Below, one piece after another: positions 1 through 8,611 of a DNA stretch of 64,000 nucleotides; the first letter of the stretch is position 1, and each line of letters opens with the position of its first letter. Made by a program: the position numbers and the translations under genes. The notes beneath the pieces were generated by a model, which saw only the letters and a program-made list of their open reading frames with translations, ran no database searches and was not told the DNA's origin. Source of the DNA: Bosea sp. NBC_00550 (lineage in GTDB: Bacteria; Pseudomonadota; Alphaproteobacteria; Rhizobiales; Beijerinckiaceae); assembly GCF_026020075.1 (NCBI RefSeq), contig NZ_CP102773.1:124001-188000 (forward strand). The letters are read 5' to 3'.

Positions 1-207
1 TTGCGACCGCTGCAGCACATCCCGACCGAGACCCAGCCGCGCGGCTTCGGCATCGACCCGACCGGGCGCTACCTGGTGGTATTGGGGCAGTCGACAGACC
101 ACGCTACGGTTTATGCCATCGATGGCGGGAGCGGCGGGCTCGGTGTGAACGACCGGGCCGAGGTGGGGAAAAGCCCGGATTGGGTGGAGATGGTCGAGCT
201 GGCCTGA
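1..207 (+). CDS. Lactonase-family beta-propeller protein, C-terminal end (partial)
   Basis: Only the last 68 or so residues lie in the window; the gene starts upstream of base 1. The segment with PRGFGIDPTGRYL, then a Gly-rich turn and the closing KSPDWVEMVEL matches the last blade of the 6-phosphogluconolactonase/lactonase seven-bladed propeller family (PF10282). Members hydrolyse sugar lactones, but substrate cannot be read from this fragment. The TTG at base 1 is unlikely to be the real start. Family call is from recognised motifs; exact function is unknown. Confidence 0.75.
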   Translation: MRPLQHIPTETQPRGFGIDPTGRYLVVLGQSTDHATVYAIDGGSGGLGVNDRAEVGKSPDWVEMVELA

Positions 208-270
208 GGTCAGCCAGTAGAAGCGGGGGTCCTCGATCACTTCGCGGTCAAGGATACTTCTTCGCGAAGA

Positions 271-846
271 ATGCATTGTCGGAAAACTCTAGAGTCACTT
301 TGCCAAAGGCTTTTGGCGAGGGCCGTTCTGGTTCATGAAACGACTGAGTTTCAGCTTTCGATCGCAGTGGCCGCCCTGAAAGCAAATTGCTCTAGATCCG
401 ATATTGTAAAACTCATTCTTGGTGACCAACTGAACTGGGTTGGTCGAAAGCCTGAACTCTTGGGAATTGACTCGCTAGTGGTTGATTTGAATGGCGTGGT
501 GGCGCGGGTTCGACCTGAATCTGACAGAGACCTTTCATTTTGGGAATGCGTCGAAGCGCTTGGAGCTGGCTCGCGCGTGGTTCATGCCCTTACACGGAGC
601 GGGATTTTGCCGATCAAGCACGCTGGTAGCTTGGGGCCGAGCAAGCTCGGCATTACCATCCCGATGGCCTCGCTACGGTCGTTCAAGGACCAGTATGTAT
701 CACTTTACGACGCCTCAAAATCCCGCAGTAGGCCAATGCACGTAATGAGCAGGGACCTGTTGAGGCAGGGCATTCTGCCAACTTTGTCAGCAGATCGAGC
801 AGGAGCGACATTCTACCTGAGATCCGAACTTGGCGTCCTGAATTAG
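271..846 (+). CDS. Hypothetical protein, TniQ-C-terminus-like (possible mobile-element remnant)
   Basis: A 191-residue open frame with no clear ribosome binding site. It contains two helix-turn-helix-like stretches (residues 35-55 and 95-115). The tail, from IPMASLRSFKDQYVSL to an FYLRSEL ending, is built like the repeated DNA-binding modules at the C terminus of TniQ-type transposition proteins. Codon use is less GC-biased than in the downstream operon, and the protein lacks the N-terminal zinc-binding TniQ domain. I therefore read it as a possibly truncated, horizontally acquired gene. The family assignment is a weak inference. Confidence 0.4.
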   Translation: MHCRKTLESLCQRLLARAVLVHETTEFQLSIAVAALKANCSRSDIVKLILGDQLNWVGRKPELLGIDSLVVDLNGVVARVRPESDRDLSFWECVEALGAGSRVVHALTRSGILPIKHAGSLGPSKLGITIPMASLRSFKDQYVSLYDASKSRSRPMHVMSRDLLRQGILPTLSADRAGATFYLRSELGVLN

Positions 847-1010
847 CGTATCCGATCGGTTCATTTGCGAACCCGGCCACCTTCTTAGGTGCTCGCTCGT
901 TCGGCCAATCTCCCCGCGAAGCTGCGAGCTGGAGCCGATAAGATCGCAACCGGTCCGGTCGCTACCGGGCGGTATCTTCAAGATTGTCGCATGAACGAGA
1001 GTTGTGCGGG

Positions 1011-1040
1011 TTGACAATCTTACCGACCGGTAAGTAATAT
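1011..1040 (+). promoter_or_regulatory. Sigma70-type promoter with embedded TetR operator
   Basis: A perfect -35 box TTGACA (1011-1016) is followed after 18 bases by a -10 box TAATAT (1035-1040). Between them lies CTTACCGACCGGTAAG (1019-1034), a 7-bp perfect inverted repeat with a 2-base centre, typical in form of TetR-family operators. A protein bound there would cover the promoter spacer. The TetR gene starts 46 bases downstream, so autorepression and repression of the whole downstream operon are inferred. Confidence 0.8.
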
Positions 1041-1086
1041 CCATTTTGTCGAGCACGGCGTTAGACCGGGCCGTGAGGAAACGCCG

Positions 1087-1869
1087 ATGAGAAGATCGAT
1101 CCCGATCAAGGCGCTCCCCCGGACGGGAGCGGACGGAAGCCGCGCGCAGAGCGTGCGCCGCATCGTCTATGAGCGGGCGCTCGACCTCTTCGACAGCAAG
1201 GGTTTTCGCGCCACCTCGATGAACGACATCGCGGATGCCTGCGGGGTCAGCAAGCCGGCAATCTACCATTACTACCGCAACAAATCGCATCTGCTCGAGA
1301 CTCTCTACGAAGACGTCACGGTGGAGTTCTTCAAGACGATGGAGGCTCTAGCGCATTCGCCGGGCGGTGCGGCGGCGCGTCTTGGCCGGCTTGTCGAGAC
1401 GCAGGTGCTCTACAACATCGAGAACCGTCGCTTCCTGACGATCTTCTGGCGCGAGCGCCATGAATTCGATGCCCCATCGCGCAAGGGCCTTGCCGCCCGC
1501 GAGCGCGAGTTCGAAGCCTGGGTCAGGCACGTCATCGAGGAAGGCCAGGCAAGCGGCGAATTCCGTATGCAGGATCCCCAGATCGCGATGCTCGCGATCC
1601 TCGGGCTGCTGTCGACGGTGCATCGTTGGGCAGCCCATGCAGGAGCCACTCCTCAGACTATCGCCACCGAACTCGCTCGTTTGGCGCTTGACGGGGTCGC
1701 GCTTCGAAGGGGCGCCGACGGCGAGGATCACGACAGGCCGAAAACGGCCGCGCAAGGCGCATCCGCGCTTAAGCGTCCAGACGCGCCGGAGAGCGCATCA
1801 ACCGAGGAAGACAAGGGTGAGCAACATGATGCTGGAGGGCAAACGCGTCCTCGTCACCGGCGGCGCTAG
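1087..1869 (+). CDS. TetR/AcrR-family transcriptional regulator
   Basis: A 260-residue regulator. The N-terminal helix-turn-helix (residues about 43-64, with the MNDIADACGVSKPAIYHYY signature) is a textbook TetR DNA-binding domain; residues about 90-210 form the ligand-binding domain. The C-terminal tail (about 225-260) is polar, low-complexity and probably disordered. A GAGGAA ribosome binding site lies 8 bases before the ATG. The gene overlaps the start of the next gene by about 50 bases, so it is co-transcribed with the catabolic operon it most likely represses. The ligand may be the imported acid or its CoA ester (inference). Confidence 0.92.
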   Translation: MRRSIPIKALPRTGADGSRAQSVRRIVYERALDLFDSKGFRATSMNDIADACGVSKPAIYHYYRNKSHLLETLYEDVTVEFFKTMEALAHSPGGAAARLGRLVETQVLYNIENRRFLTIFWRERHEFDAPSRKGLAAREREFEAWVRHVIEEGQASGEFRMQDPQIAMLAILGLLSTVHRWAAHAGATPQTIATELARLALDGVALRRGADGEDHDRPKTAAQGASALKRPDAPESASTEEDKGEQHDAGGQTRPRHRRR

Positions 1870-2563
1870 CGGCATCGGGGCAAGCGTCGCCCAGATCTGC
1901 GCGGAAGCCGGTGCCCGGATTGCGGTTCTCGATCTCGACGAGGCGACGGCGTCGGCCGCCGCCCGGCAACTATGCGGCGCCGGCCATCTCGGCTACGCCT
2001 GCGACGTCTCGATCGCTGCCTCGGTCGATGCGGGCTTCGCGGCCGTCGAGCAGGCCTTTGGCGGCATCGACGCCGTGGTCAACTGCGCCGGAATCTGGCG
2101 CCCTTCGTCGGACGGGCCGATCACCCGCGTCACGGACGAGACCTGGGACAAGATCATAGCGGTCAATCTGACCGGCACCTTCTATGTTTGCCGTGCGGCC
2201 GTCGCGGCCATGGAAAGAGTGGGCGGCGGCAGCATCGTTACGGTCGCCTCAGTCGTCGCTGTGACAGGGTGGGAAAAGCTCAACGCCTATTCCGCCTCGA
2301 AGGGAGGCGTCCTCTCGTTCTCGCGCGCCCTCGCGATCGAGTGCGGCTCCAAGAACATCCGCGTCAACTGCATCTGCCCGGGCGTGATTGAGACGCCAAT
2401 GACGCAAAAGACGTTGGCCTACTCCAAGCCGACCGTCCTCCCCATCGGACGCCTGGGTCGGCCGGAGGATATCGCCCGTACCGCCGCGTTCCTTTGTTCC
2501 GACTGGTCGTCCTTCACAACGGCTTCGACAGTCATGGTCGATGGAGGCTTCAGTGCAGCCTGA
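1817..2563 (+). CDS. Short-chain dehydrogenase/reductase (SDR)
   Basis: A classical SDR of 248 residues with TGGASGIG cofactor motif (14-21), NCAG (89-92) and catalytic Ser145, Tyr158 and Lys162 (YSASK). It oxidises or reduces an alcohol/ketone with NAD(P)(H), probably the 3-hydroxyacyl-CoA or a ring hydroxyl in the pathway encoded here. Start choice: the GTG at 1817 has GAGGAAG 6 bases upstream; the ATG at 1826 is an alternative. It lies inside the tail of the TetR gene and its own end overlaps the acyl-CoA ligase by 23 bases, indicating translational coupling. Confidence 0.9.
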   Translation: MSNMMLEGKRVLVTGGASGIGASVAQICAEAGARIAVLDLDEATASAAARQLCGAGHLGYACDVSIAASVDAGFAAVEQAFGGIDAVVNCAGIWRPSSDGPITRVTDETWDKIIAVNLTGTFYVCRAAVAAMERVGGGSIVTVASVVAVTGWEKLNAYSASKGGVLSFSRALAIECGSKNIRVNCICPGVIETPMTQKTLAYSKPTVLPIGRLGRPEDIARTAAFLCSDWSSFTTASTVMVDGGFSAA

Positions 2564-4115
2564 AAGCGCGGGACTGCCCTATTTGCTGTCGGATATCGTG
2601 GCCGACAATGTGCGCTGGGCGCCAGATGAAGCCGCGCTGATCTTCGGCACGCGCATCCGTAACTGGCGTGAATTCGCTGAAGACATGGCCGCGATCCAGA
2701 ACGGTCTCGCGGCACTGGGCATTGGGCATGGCAGTCGTGTTGCCGTGCTTGACCGCAACAGCGACGATTATGTGCTGCTCGGCTATGCTCTGGCCGGCAT
2801 GGGCGCCGTCCTGGTGCCGGTCAATATGTGGCTGCGCGCCAATGAGATCTCCTACATCCTTAACAACTGCCAGCCCCGGCTGGTGGTCACTAGCCCGGAA
2901 TTCCACGCTCTGACGAAGGAAGCGATCGAGCCGCTCGCGGATAAGCCGACGATCGTGCTGCGCGGCCCGGCGCAGGATGGCGTCGTGGCTTTCGCTGCGA
3001 TGACCGCGATGGCTCCAAACAAGCCGGTCTCGCGGGCCCGAAGCTGGGACGATCCGCATCTCGTGCTCTACACCTCGGGCACGACCGGGCGGCCGAAAGG
3101 CGCAGTCATCTCGCATCGGCGCACAATTCTGGACGCATTGAATGCGCTGCCGGTCTTCGGCATCAAGCGGGGTGAGCGGTTTTTCTGCTACATGCCGCTC
3201 TTCCACACCGGCGCCTGGGACTACCTCAAGATCTATTTCATTCAGCGCGGCGCGGCCGTGATCGCCGAGCGCTTCGAGCCCGAGAGCGCGGTCGCGATGA
3301 TAGAGACACATCGGTGCAACGGCATGTTCGGCGTCCCGCTGGTGTTGCGCCAGATGGTCGAATCCAAAGCCTGGCCGACGAGTGACATGAGCGCGATGAA
3401 GCTCATTGCCTATGCCAACTACGACCCTTCGACCTTGATCCTGAAGATCGTCGATGCCTTTCGCGAGCGCGGTGCAGTCGGGATCGGCATCGCGAACGCC
3501 TACGGGTTGACCGAAGGCGGGCCGTATATCTGCATCAACCGGCCGGAAGAGGCGCTCGACCAGCCGCTCTCGATCGGCCGGCCGGTTCCCGGCACGCAGG
3601 TCGCGCTGCTCGACGACGCCATGAATGAGGTTCCCCAAGGCGAACTCGGCGAGATCTGCATCCGTTCGCCTGCGCTGATGAGCGGCTATCTCAACCGTCC
3701 GGAGGCGACGCAGGAGGCCTTTGCCGGCGGCTGGCTGCACACCGGCGATCTCGGTCGCGTCGATGAGAAGGGACTCGTCCACCTCGTCGATCGCAAGAAG
3801 GACATGATCCGTTCCGGCGGCGAGAACATCTTCGCCAAGGAGGTTGAACTCACGCTGATCGCTCACCCGAAGGTTCGAGATTGTGCTGTTTTCGGCCTGC
3901 CGGACGATGATTATGGCGAGCGTGTCGTCGCCGCTATCGTGCCTGAGCCTGAGAGCGGCGCGAGCGCCGAGGAACTGATTGCCTATGTCCGCGCCACGAT
4001 CGCGGGCTTCAAGGCGCCGCGGCAGGTCGTCTTCATGGACGAACTGCCCAAGACCCCTGCGGGCAAGATCAAGAAACACGAGATCAAGAAGAAGCTGGCG
4101 GAAACTGCGGCCTGA
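2541..4115 (+). CDS. Acyl-CoA synthetase (AMP-binding, class I adenylate-forming)
   Basis: A 524-residue ANL-superfamily ligase that activates a carboxylic acid to its CoA thioester using ATP. Visible motifs: P-loop-like YTSGTTGRPKGA (177-188), the GWLHTGDLG hinge-domain motif, DRKKDMIRSGGENI, and the C-terminal PKTPAGK with the adenylation lysine at about 509. Length is normal for fatty or aromatic acid ligases. Placement between an SDR and a Liv-type importer indicates it activates the imported substrate. Substrate class (aromatic, alicyclic or branched acid) cannot be decided from sequence alone. Confidence 0.92.
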   Translation: MEASVQPESAGLPYLLSDIVADNVRWAPDEAALIFGTRIRNWREFAEDMAAIQNGLAALGIGHGSRVAVLDRNSDDYVLLGYALAGMGAVLVPVNMWLRANEISYILNNCQPRLVVTSPEFHALTKEAIEPLADKPTIVLRGPAQDGVVAFAAMTAMAPNKPVSRARSWDDPHLVLYTSGTTGRPKGAVISHRRTILDALNALPVFGIKRGERFFCYMPLFHTGAWDYLKIYFIQRGAAVIAERFEPESAVAMIETHRCNGMFGVPLVLRQMVESKAWPTSDMSAMKLIAYANYDPSTLILKIVDAFRERGAVGIGIANAYGLTEGGPYICINRPEEALDQPLSIGRPVPGTQVALLDDAMNEVPQGELGEICIRSPALMSGYLNRPEATQEAFAGGWLHTGDLGRVDEKGLVHLVDRKKDMIRSGGENIFAKEVELTLIAHPKVRDCAVFGLPDDDYGERVVAAIVPEPESGASAEELIAYVRATIAGFKAPRQVVFMDELPKTPAGKIKKHEIKKKLAETAA

Positions 4116-4163
4116 AACGCCACGGCACGACCGGTTCTTGTGTTCACAACGGGAGGATAAAAA

Positions 4164-5330
4164 ATGAAGCAGTTTCTGGCAACGCTATCATTGTGCCTTG
4201 CTGCCGGCCTTTCGGCCGCGGCAGCCCAGGAGATCGCCATCGGCGATCTTCACCCCATCACGGGCCCTGCCACCTTCTATGGCCTGCCCGAAAGCCGCGG
4301 CATCCAGCTCGCAGCCGAGCAGATCAACGCCGCCGGCGGCGTCAAGATCAGCGACAAGGCCTACAAGCTGAAGGTCGTGACCGAGGACGACCAGGCGAGC
4401 CCGACCGTGGGCGTGGCCGCACTGCGTAAGCTGATGGCGGCCGATGTCCGCTTCATCATTGGACCGCTGGCGAGCGGCGTGGCGCCGGCCCTCAAGCCGA
4501 TCATCGAGCGCAGCGACAAGGTCACGCAGATCATCGACGGCTCGATCGCCGACGAATTGACCAACGGCAAGAATATCTTTCGCAACCAGGCGACCGTGAG
4601 CGGCTACAATGTCGCGGTCGTCGACCTTTTCAAGGCGCGCAAATTCGGGTCGGTCGCTATGATGACCGACCGCTTCCATGCCGGCTTCATGGGCTCGCAG
4701 GCAAAGCTCTCGGCAGATCTCAAGGGGCTGGGCGCGACAATCCTCGGCGAGGAATACTACAAGCTCAACGATACCGACTTCTCCGCCGCGCTGACCAATC
4801 TGAAGGGCAAGAACCCGGCCGTCCTGCTGATCCGGGGCTATCCGGCCGAGGGCGCGCTGATCACCAAGCAGGCGCGACAGCTCGGCTTCAACGGCCAGAT
4901 CGTTTGGGAAATGGTCTCGCCACCTTCGACCGTCCTGAAGAACATCTCGGCAGCGGAGATGGAGGGTGTGTTCAACTGCATCCCGCCCACCACCGAGGAT
5001 TACGTCAAGCTGGGCGACGACAAGGCGAAGGCGCTCGACGCCGCCTACCGCGCCAAGTTCGGCGACGCACCAGGTGAACTGACCGCGCTCTCCTTCGACG
5101 CCGTGCACATGCTCAAGGCCGCCTTCGAGAAGGCGGGCTCGATCGAGAACGCCGCGGTCAACAAGGCGCTGACCGAGCTCAAGCTGGCAGAGGTGCCGGC
5201 GCTGGTGACGAAGTACAGCGCCCAACCGGACGGCAAGCTCTTCGACGACAAGGGTCAAGTCGATTTGCGCGGCGTCGTTAGCATCTGGAAGGGCCAGGCG
5301 TGGGAGCCGCTCGCCAAGGTCCCGCAGTGA
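4164..5330 (+). CDS. Branched-chain-type ABC transporter substrate-binding protein
   Basis: A 388-residue periplasmic-binding protein of the LivJ/LivK family (Peripla_BP_6). A Sec signal peptide covers residues 1-21, with cleavage after the Ala run before QEIAIG. The mature N terminus, with GDLHPITGPATFYG, is typical of this family. A strong ribosome binding site (GGGAGGA) precedes the ATG. It begins the importer block (binding protein, two permeases, two ATPases). Members in such operons often bind aromatic or other carboxylates rather than amino acids, which would suit the CoA ligase next door (inference). Confidence 0.92.
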   Translation: MKQFLATLSLCLAAGLSAAAAQEIAIGDLHPITGPATFYGLPESRGIQLAAEQINAAGGVKISDKAYKLKVVTEDDQASPTVGVAALRKLMAADVRFIIGPLASGVAPALKPIIERSDKVTQIIDGSIADELTNGKNIFRNQATVSGYNVAVVDLFKARKFGSVAMMTDRFHAGFMGSQAKLSADLKGLGATILGEEYYKLNDTDFSAALTNLKGKNPAVLLIRGYPAEGALITKQARQLGFNGQIVWEMVSPPSTVLKNISAAEMEGVFNCIPPTTEDYVKLGDDKAKALDAAYRAKFGDAPGELTALSFDAVHMLKAAFEKAGSIENAAVNKALTELKLAEVPALVTKYSAQPDGKLFDDKGQVDLRGVVSIWKGQAWEPLAKVPQ

Positions 5331-5360
5331 CTTGGCAGCACTGAACCAGAGGTCTTCACC

Positions 5361-6230
5361 ATGCTCGAACTCCTTCCTCAGCAGCTGGTCAACGGTCTCG
5401 CCCTTGGCTCGACCTATGCGCTCGTTGCGCTTGGGCTCACGCTGATCTTCGGCGTGCTGCTGATCCCCAACTTCGCGCATGGCGAATTCTACATGCTCGG
5501 CGCCTTTGTCACATATGCCCTTGTCGCGGCCGGAATCAACTTCTGGCTCGCGATGCTCATCTCGGTGCTGTGCATCATGATGCTTGGCTGCCTCGTCGAT
5601 CGGCTCGTGTTCCGGCCGATCGATACGGCGCCACCCCTCTCGCTGATGATCTCGGCACTTGCGGCTTCGATCATCCTGCAGCAGGTCGCGACGCTGATCT
5701 GGGGCACGGAGGCACGTACCATTCCCGCCCCGCTGACAGGCGTGATCCGGACCGCGTTCTTTGCAGTCACGCAGCTCCAGCTCCTGGTGATGGGCAGCCT
5801 CGCGGCCGCGTTCGCTGCGGTCTGGTTGGTGCTGAACCGCTCCCGGCTCGGGCTCGCGATCCGCGCCACGGCGCAGAATCGCGACGCGGCGATGCTGATG
5901 GGCATCTCGATGGTGAAGGTCCGCTTCGCGACCTTCGCCATCGGCGCAGGTCTCGGCGCGATCGCTGGAGCGCTTCTCGGAGCGACCTTTCCGATCTATC
6001 CGGCCATGGGGGTCAATCCGGTGCTGAAGGCCTTCGTGGTACTCGTCCTGGGTGGCATCGGCAGCCTCTGGGGCGCCGTCTTCGGCGGGTTGGTGCTGGG
6101 TGTCGCCGAGGTTCTGGTCGCTGGCTACATCGCAAGCGAGCTTCAGGACATCGGTGCCTTTGCCATCCTCGTCCTCGTGCTGCTCGTGAGGCCGCAGGGA
6201 CTGTTCGGCCGCGCCCAGGTGGAGCGCTGA
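5361..6230 (+). CDS. Branched-chain-type ABC transporter permease, LivH family
   Basis: A 289-residue inner-membrane permease with about eight hydrophobic segments. The N-terminal LVNGLALGSTYALVALGLTL and the C-terminal Gly-rich loop GGIGSLWGAVFGG are LivH hallmarks. It forms the translocation channel together with the LivM-like partner whose ATG lies 3 bases after this stop codon. The gene follows the binding protein after 30 bases and is clearly part of the same transcript. Confidence 0.93.
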   Translation: MLELLPQQLVNGLALGSTYALVALGLTLIFGVLLIPNFAHGEFYMLGAFVTYALVAAGINFWLAMLISVLCIMMLGCLVDRLVFRPIDTAPPLSLMISALAASIILQQVATLIWGTEARTIPAPLTGVIRTAFFAVTQLQLLVMGSLAAAFAAVWLVLNRSRLGLAIRATAQNRDAAMLMGISMVKVRFATFAIGAGLGAIAGALLGATFPIYPAMGVNPVLKAFVVLVLGGIGSLWGAVFGGLVLGVAEVLVAGYIASELQDIGAFAILVLVLLVRPQGLFGRAQVER

Positions 6231-6232
6231 TC

Positions 6233-7201
6233 ATGGCCAGCATGCCCCTTTCCAGATCGGCCTTCATCGCATCGTTCATCTTCGCGCTGGCCGGCGGTCT
6301 GACGCTGACCCTCAACGACTACTTCGTCTATGTCGTCACCATTGGCGCGATCTTCGCGACTCTGGCGGTTGCCTTCGACGTGCTGCTCGGCTTCACCGGC
6401 TATCTCTCGCTCGCCCATGGCGCGCTCTACGGGCTTGGCGCCTATGCCTGCGCGCTCCTGACGGCGCGCTACGGCCTGTCCTTCTGGGCAGCCCTGCCGC
6501 TGTGCGGCGCACTGACGGGGGCGGCCGGCGCGCTAATAGCGCTACTCGCCTTCCGTACCCGTGGCCTGTATTTCGCGGTGTTGACGCTCGGCATCGGCTT
6601 GATCGGGCACCAACTCTTCCTGGTGCTGCCAGGACTGACCGGTGGCGTCGGCGGCTTTGTCGGCATTCCCGGGCCGGAGCAGCCGGCATGGCTGCCGCTG
6701 CGCACGACGATTTATTATGCGCTGCTCGCGCTGGGCCTGCTCTTCGCCACGCTGATGGCTGCCCTCGCCTTCGTGCGCTCGCGGCTGGGTGCCGAGTGCC
6801 TCGCCGTGCGCGAGGACCTGACGCTGGCGCAGGCGCTGGGCATCCGCGTCGCCTCCGCGAGGCTCGCAGCCTTTACCTTCAGCGCCGTGTTCGCCGGGCT
6901 GGCGGGCGCGCTGTTTGCCGCGATCTCCTCCTTCATCGCGCCCGAGAGCTTCACCGTGCTCGGGACCGGCTTCCAGCTCGTCGCGCTGGTCGTCGTCGGT
7001 GGCATGGGCACGCTCTGGGGCCCTATCCTCGGCGCGGCCCTGCTGACGGCGTTGCCTGAGGGATTGCGGGTGGCGGCGACGCTGAGCCTGCTTGCCTATG
7101 GCGTGCTTCTGCTCGTGTTCATCATCTTCGCGCCCCAGGGCATCGCCAGCCTGATTTCGCGGGGTGCGCGTCGCCTTGGCGGACGGGAGCGCGCGCCATG
7201 A
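6233..7201 (+). CDS. Branched-chain-type ABC transporter permease, LivM family
   Basis: A 322-residue inner-membrane permease. The start ATG at 6233 follows the LivH stop by 3 bases and opens with MASMPLSRSAF and a first hydrophobic segment; an in-frame extension upstream would run through the livH gene and is rejected. The motif GFTGYLSLAHGALYGLGAY and the C-terminal GGMGTLWGPILGA loop are characteristic of LivM. Its stop overlaps the ATPase start in an ATGA arrangement, so the two are translationally coupled. Confidence 0.93.
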   Translation: MASMPLSRSAFIASFIFALAGGLTLTLNDYFVYVVTIGAIFATLAVAFDVLLGFTGYLSLAHGALYGLGAYACALLTARYGLSFWAALPLCGALTGAAGALIALLAFRTRGLYFAVLTLGIGLIGHQLFLVLPGLTGGVGGFVGIPGPEQPAWLPLRTTIYYALLALGLLFATLMAALAFVRSRLGAECLAVREDLTLAQALGIRVASARLAAFTFSAVFAGLAGALFAAISSFIAPESFTVLGTGFQLVALVVVGGMGTLWGPILGAALLTALPEGLRVAATLSLLAYGVLLLVFIIFAPQGIASLISRGARRLGGRERAP

Positions 7202-7911
7202 GCCTGCTCCAGATCCGCGACATCGAGGCGCGCTTCGGCGGCGTCGTGGCACTCGCCGGCGTCTCGCTCGACGTGCCCGAAGGCATGATCTTCGGACTGA
7301 TCGGGCCCAACGGCGCCGGCAAGACCACCCTGATCAACATGGTCTCGGGGCTGATCGCCCCGAGCGCCGGCCACATCGTCTTCGACGGAGCGAAGGGCCC
7401 CTGGCCGATCGCGAAGACGGTTCGGCGCGGCATCGTGCGCACCTTCCAGCAGACGCGCGCCTTCCTCGGGCTCACCGTTCGCGAGAACCTGCGCATCGCC
7501 TCGGTCCACTCGCCCGATCCGGCCTGCGTCGACGAACTGATCGAGGCCTGCAATCTCGGCGATGTGCTCGACCGCACGGCGCGCGACCTGCCCTACGCGA
7601 CGCTGCGCCATCTCGGCATCGCGCTCGCCTTGGCGCTCAGGCCGCGCCTCCTCTTGCTCGACGAGCCGGCGGTGGGGCTGACGACGGCCGAGGTCGAAAG
7701 GCTGGGGGCGCTGGTTCGCCGCTGGAATGCAACCGGCATCACGGTCCTGCTCGTCGAGCACAATGTGCGCTTCCTGATGGAGGTGTCGCAGCGCGTGGCG
7801 GTGCTCGATCGGGGCCGCCTGCTGTTCGAGGGCACGCCCGAGGAATGCCAGGTTGAGCAGAAGGTGATCGACGTCTATCTCGGACGGAGGGCTGCCGATG
7901 CTGAGGATTGA
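7198..7911 (+). CDS. Branched-chain-type ABC transporter ATPase, LivG family
   Basis: A 237-residue ATP-binding subunit. Walker A GPNGAGKTT (36-44), Walker B LLLLDEPAVGL and the H-loop VEHNVRF are present. The ABC signature is degenerate: LPYATLRHLGIAL stands in for the usual LSYGxQRRLE, so the Ser/Gly-rich core is weak. It pairs with the LivF-type ATPase to power the importer. The gene overlaps livM by 4 bases and the next gene by 14. The unusual signature may reduce or alter ATPase activity; this is inference. Confidence 0.9.
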   Translation: MSLLQIRDIEARFGGVVALAGVSLDVPEGMIFGLIGPNGAGKTTLINMVSGLIAPSAGHIVFDGAKGPWPIAKTVRRGIVRTFQQTRAFLGLTVRENLRIASVHSPDPACVDELIEACNLGDVLDRTARDLPYATLRHLGIALALALRPRLLLLDEPAVGLTTAEVERLGALVRRWNATGITVLLVEHNVRFLMEVSQRVAVLDRGRLLFEGTPEECQVEQKVIDVYLGRRAADAED

Positions 7912-8611
7912 AGGGCTGCGTGCCGGCTATGACCGGCTCGAGGTGCTGCACGGACTCGGCTTCGAGGTCCAGGCCGACGACCCGACGGTGGTGATGGGTG
8001 CCAACGCTGCCGGCAAGACGACGTTGTGCCGCGTCTTAACCGGCCTGATCCCAGCCTGGGGCGGCACGATCCTGCTCGATGGCGAGGAGATCACGCGGCT
8101 GTCCTCGGCCGACCGGGTGAAGCGCGGCATCGCCCTCGTGCCCGAGGGCCGCCAGGTCTTCGGCGACATGACCGTTCGCGAGAACCTGCGGCTGGGCGCC
8201 TATGTCCATGGCGAACCGCGCACGAACGACTACGACGCCGTCTTCGCGCTGTTCCCGATCCTGCTCGAACGCGAGGGCCAGCGTGCCGGGCTGCTTTCGG
8301 GCGGCGAGCAGCAGATGCTGGCGCTGGCGCGCGCGCTGATGTCGCGGCCGCGCCTTCTGCTTCTCGACGAGCCCAGTCAGGGTCTCGCCCCGAAGGCGGT
8401 CGATCAGGTCGCCCAAGCCGTCAATCGCATCGCCGAGACCGGCGTCGCGATCCTGCTCGTCGAGCAGAATCTGGCGCTCGCGCAGATGATAGCACGCCAC
8501 GCGGTCGTGCTCGAAACGGGTACCTGCGTCGCCGACGGACGGGCCAGCGAGATCATGGCCTCGAACGCCATCCAGGACAGCTATCTCGGCAAGAAGAGGA
8601 CACAACGATGA
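7898..8611 (+). CDS. Branched-chain-type ABC transporter ATPase, LivF family
   Basis: A 237-residue ATP-binding subunit with Walker A GANAAGKTT (34-42), a fully conserved signature LLSGGEQQMLALARAL, Walker B LLLLDEPSQGL and the H-loop VEQNLAL typical of LivF. It starts inside the preceding ATPase gene (14-base overlap) and its TGA overlaps the next ATG by 4 bases, showing one tightly packed operon. It energises uptake of the substrate bound by the periplasmic protein at 4164-5330. Confidence 0.93.
   Translation: MLRIEGLRAGYDRLEVLHGLGFEVQADDPTVVMGANAAGKTTLCRVLTGLIPAWGGTILLDGEEITRLSSADRVKRGIALVPEGRQVFGDMTVRENLRLGAYVHGEPRTNDYDAVFALFPILLEREGQRAGLLSGGEQQMLALARALMSRPRLLLLDEPSQGLAPKAVDQVAQAVNRIAETGVAILLVEQNLALAQMIARHAVVLETGTCVADGRASEIMASNAIQDSYLGKKRTQR

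Noticed and set aside
2550..4079. 509-residue open frame on the - strand
   Set aside because: It is the antisense shadow of the acyl-CoA ligase; composition is Arg/His/Asp-rich without any family motif, and the + strand protein has all conserved motifs.
4188..5480. 430-residue - strand frame opposite the binding-protein gene
   Set aside because: Shadow frame caused by high GC; the + strand has a signal peptide and family motifs.
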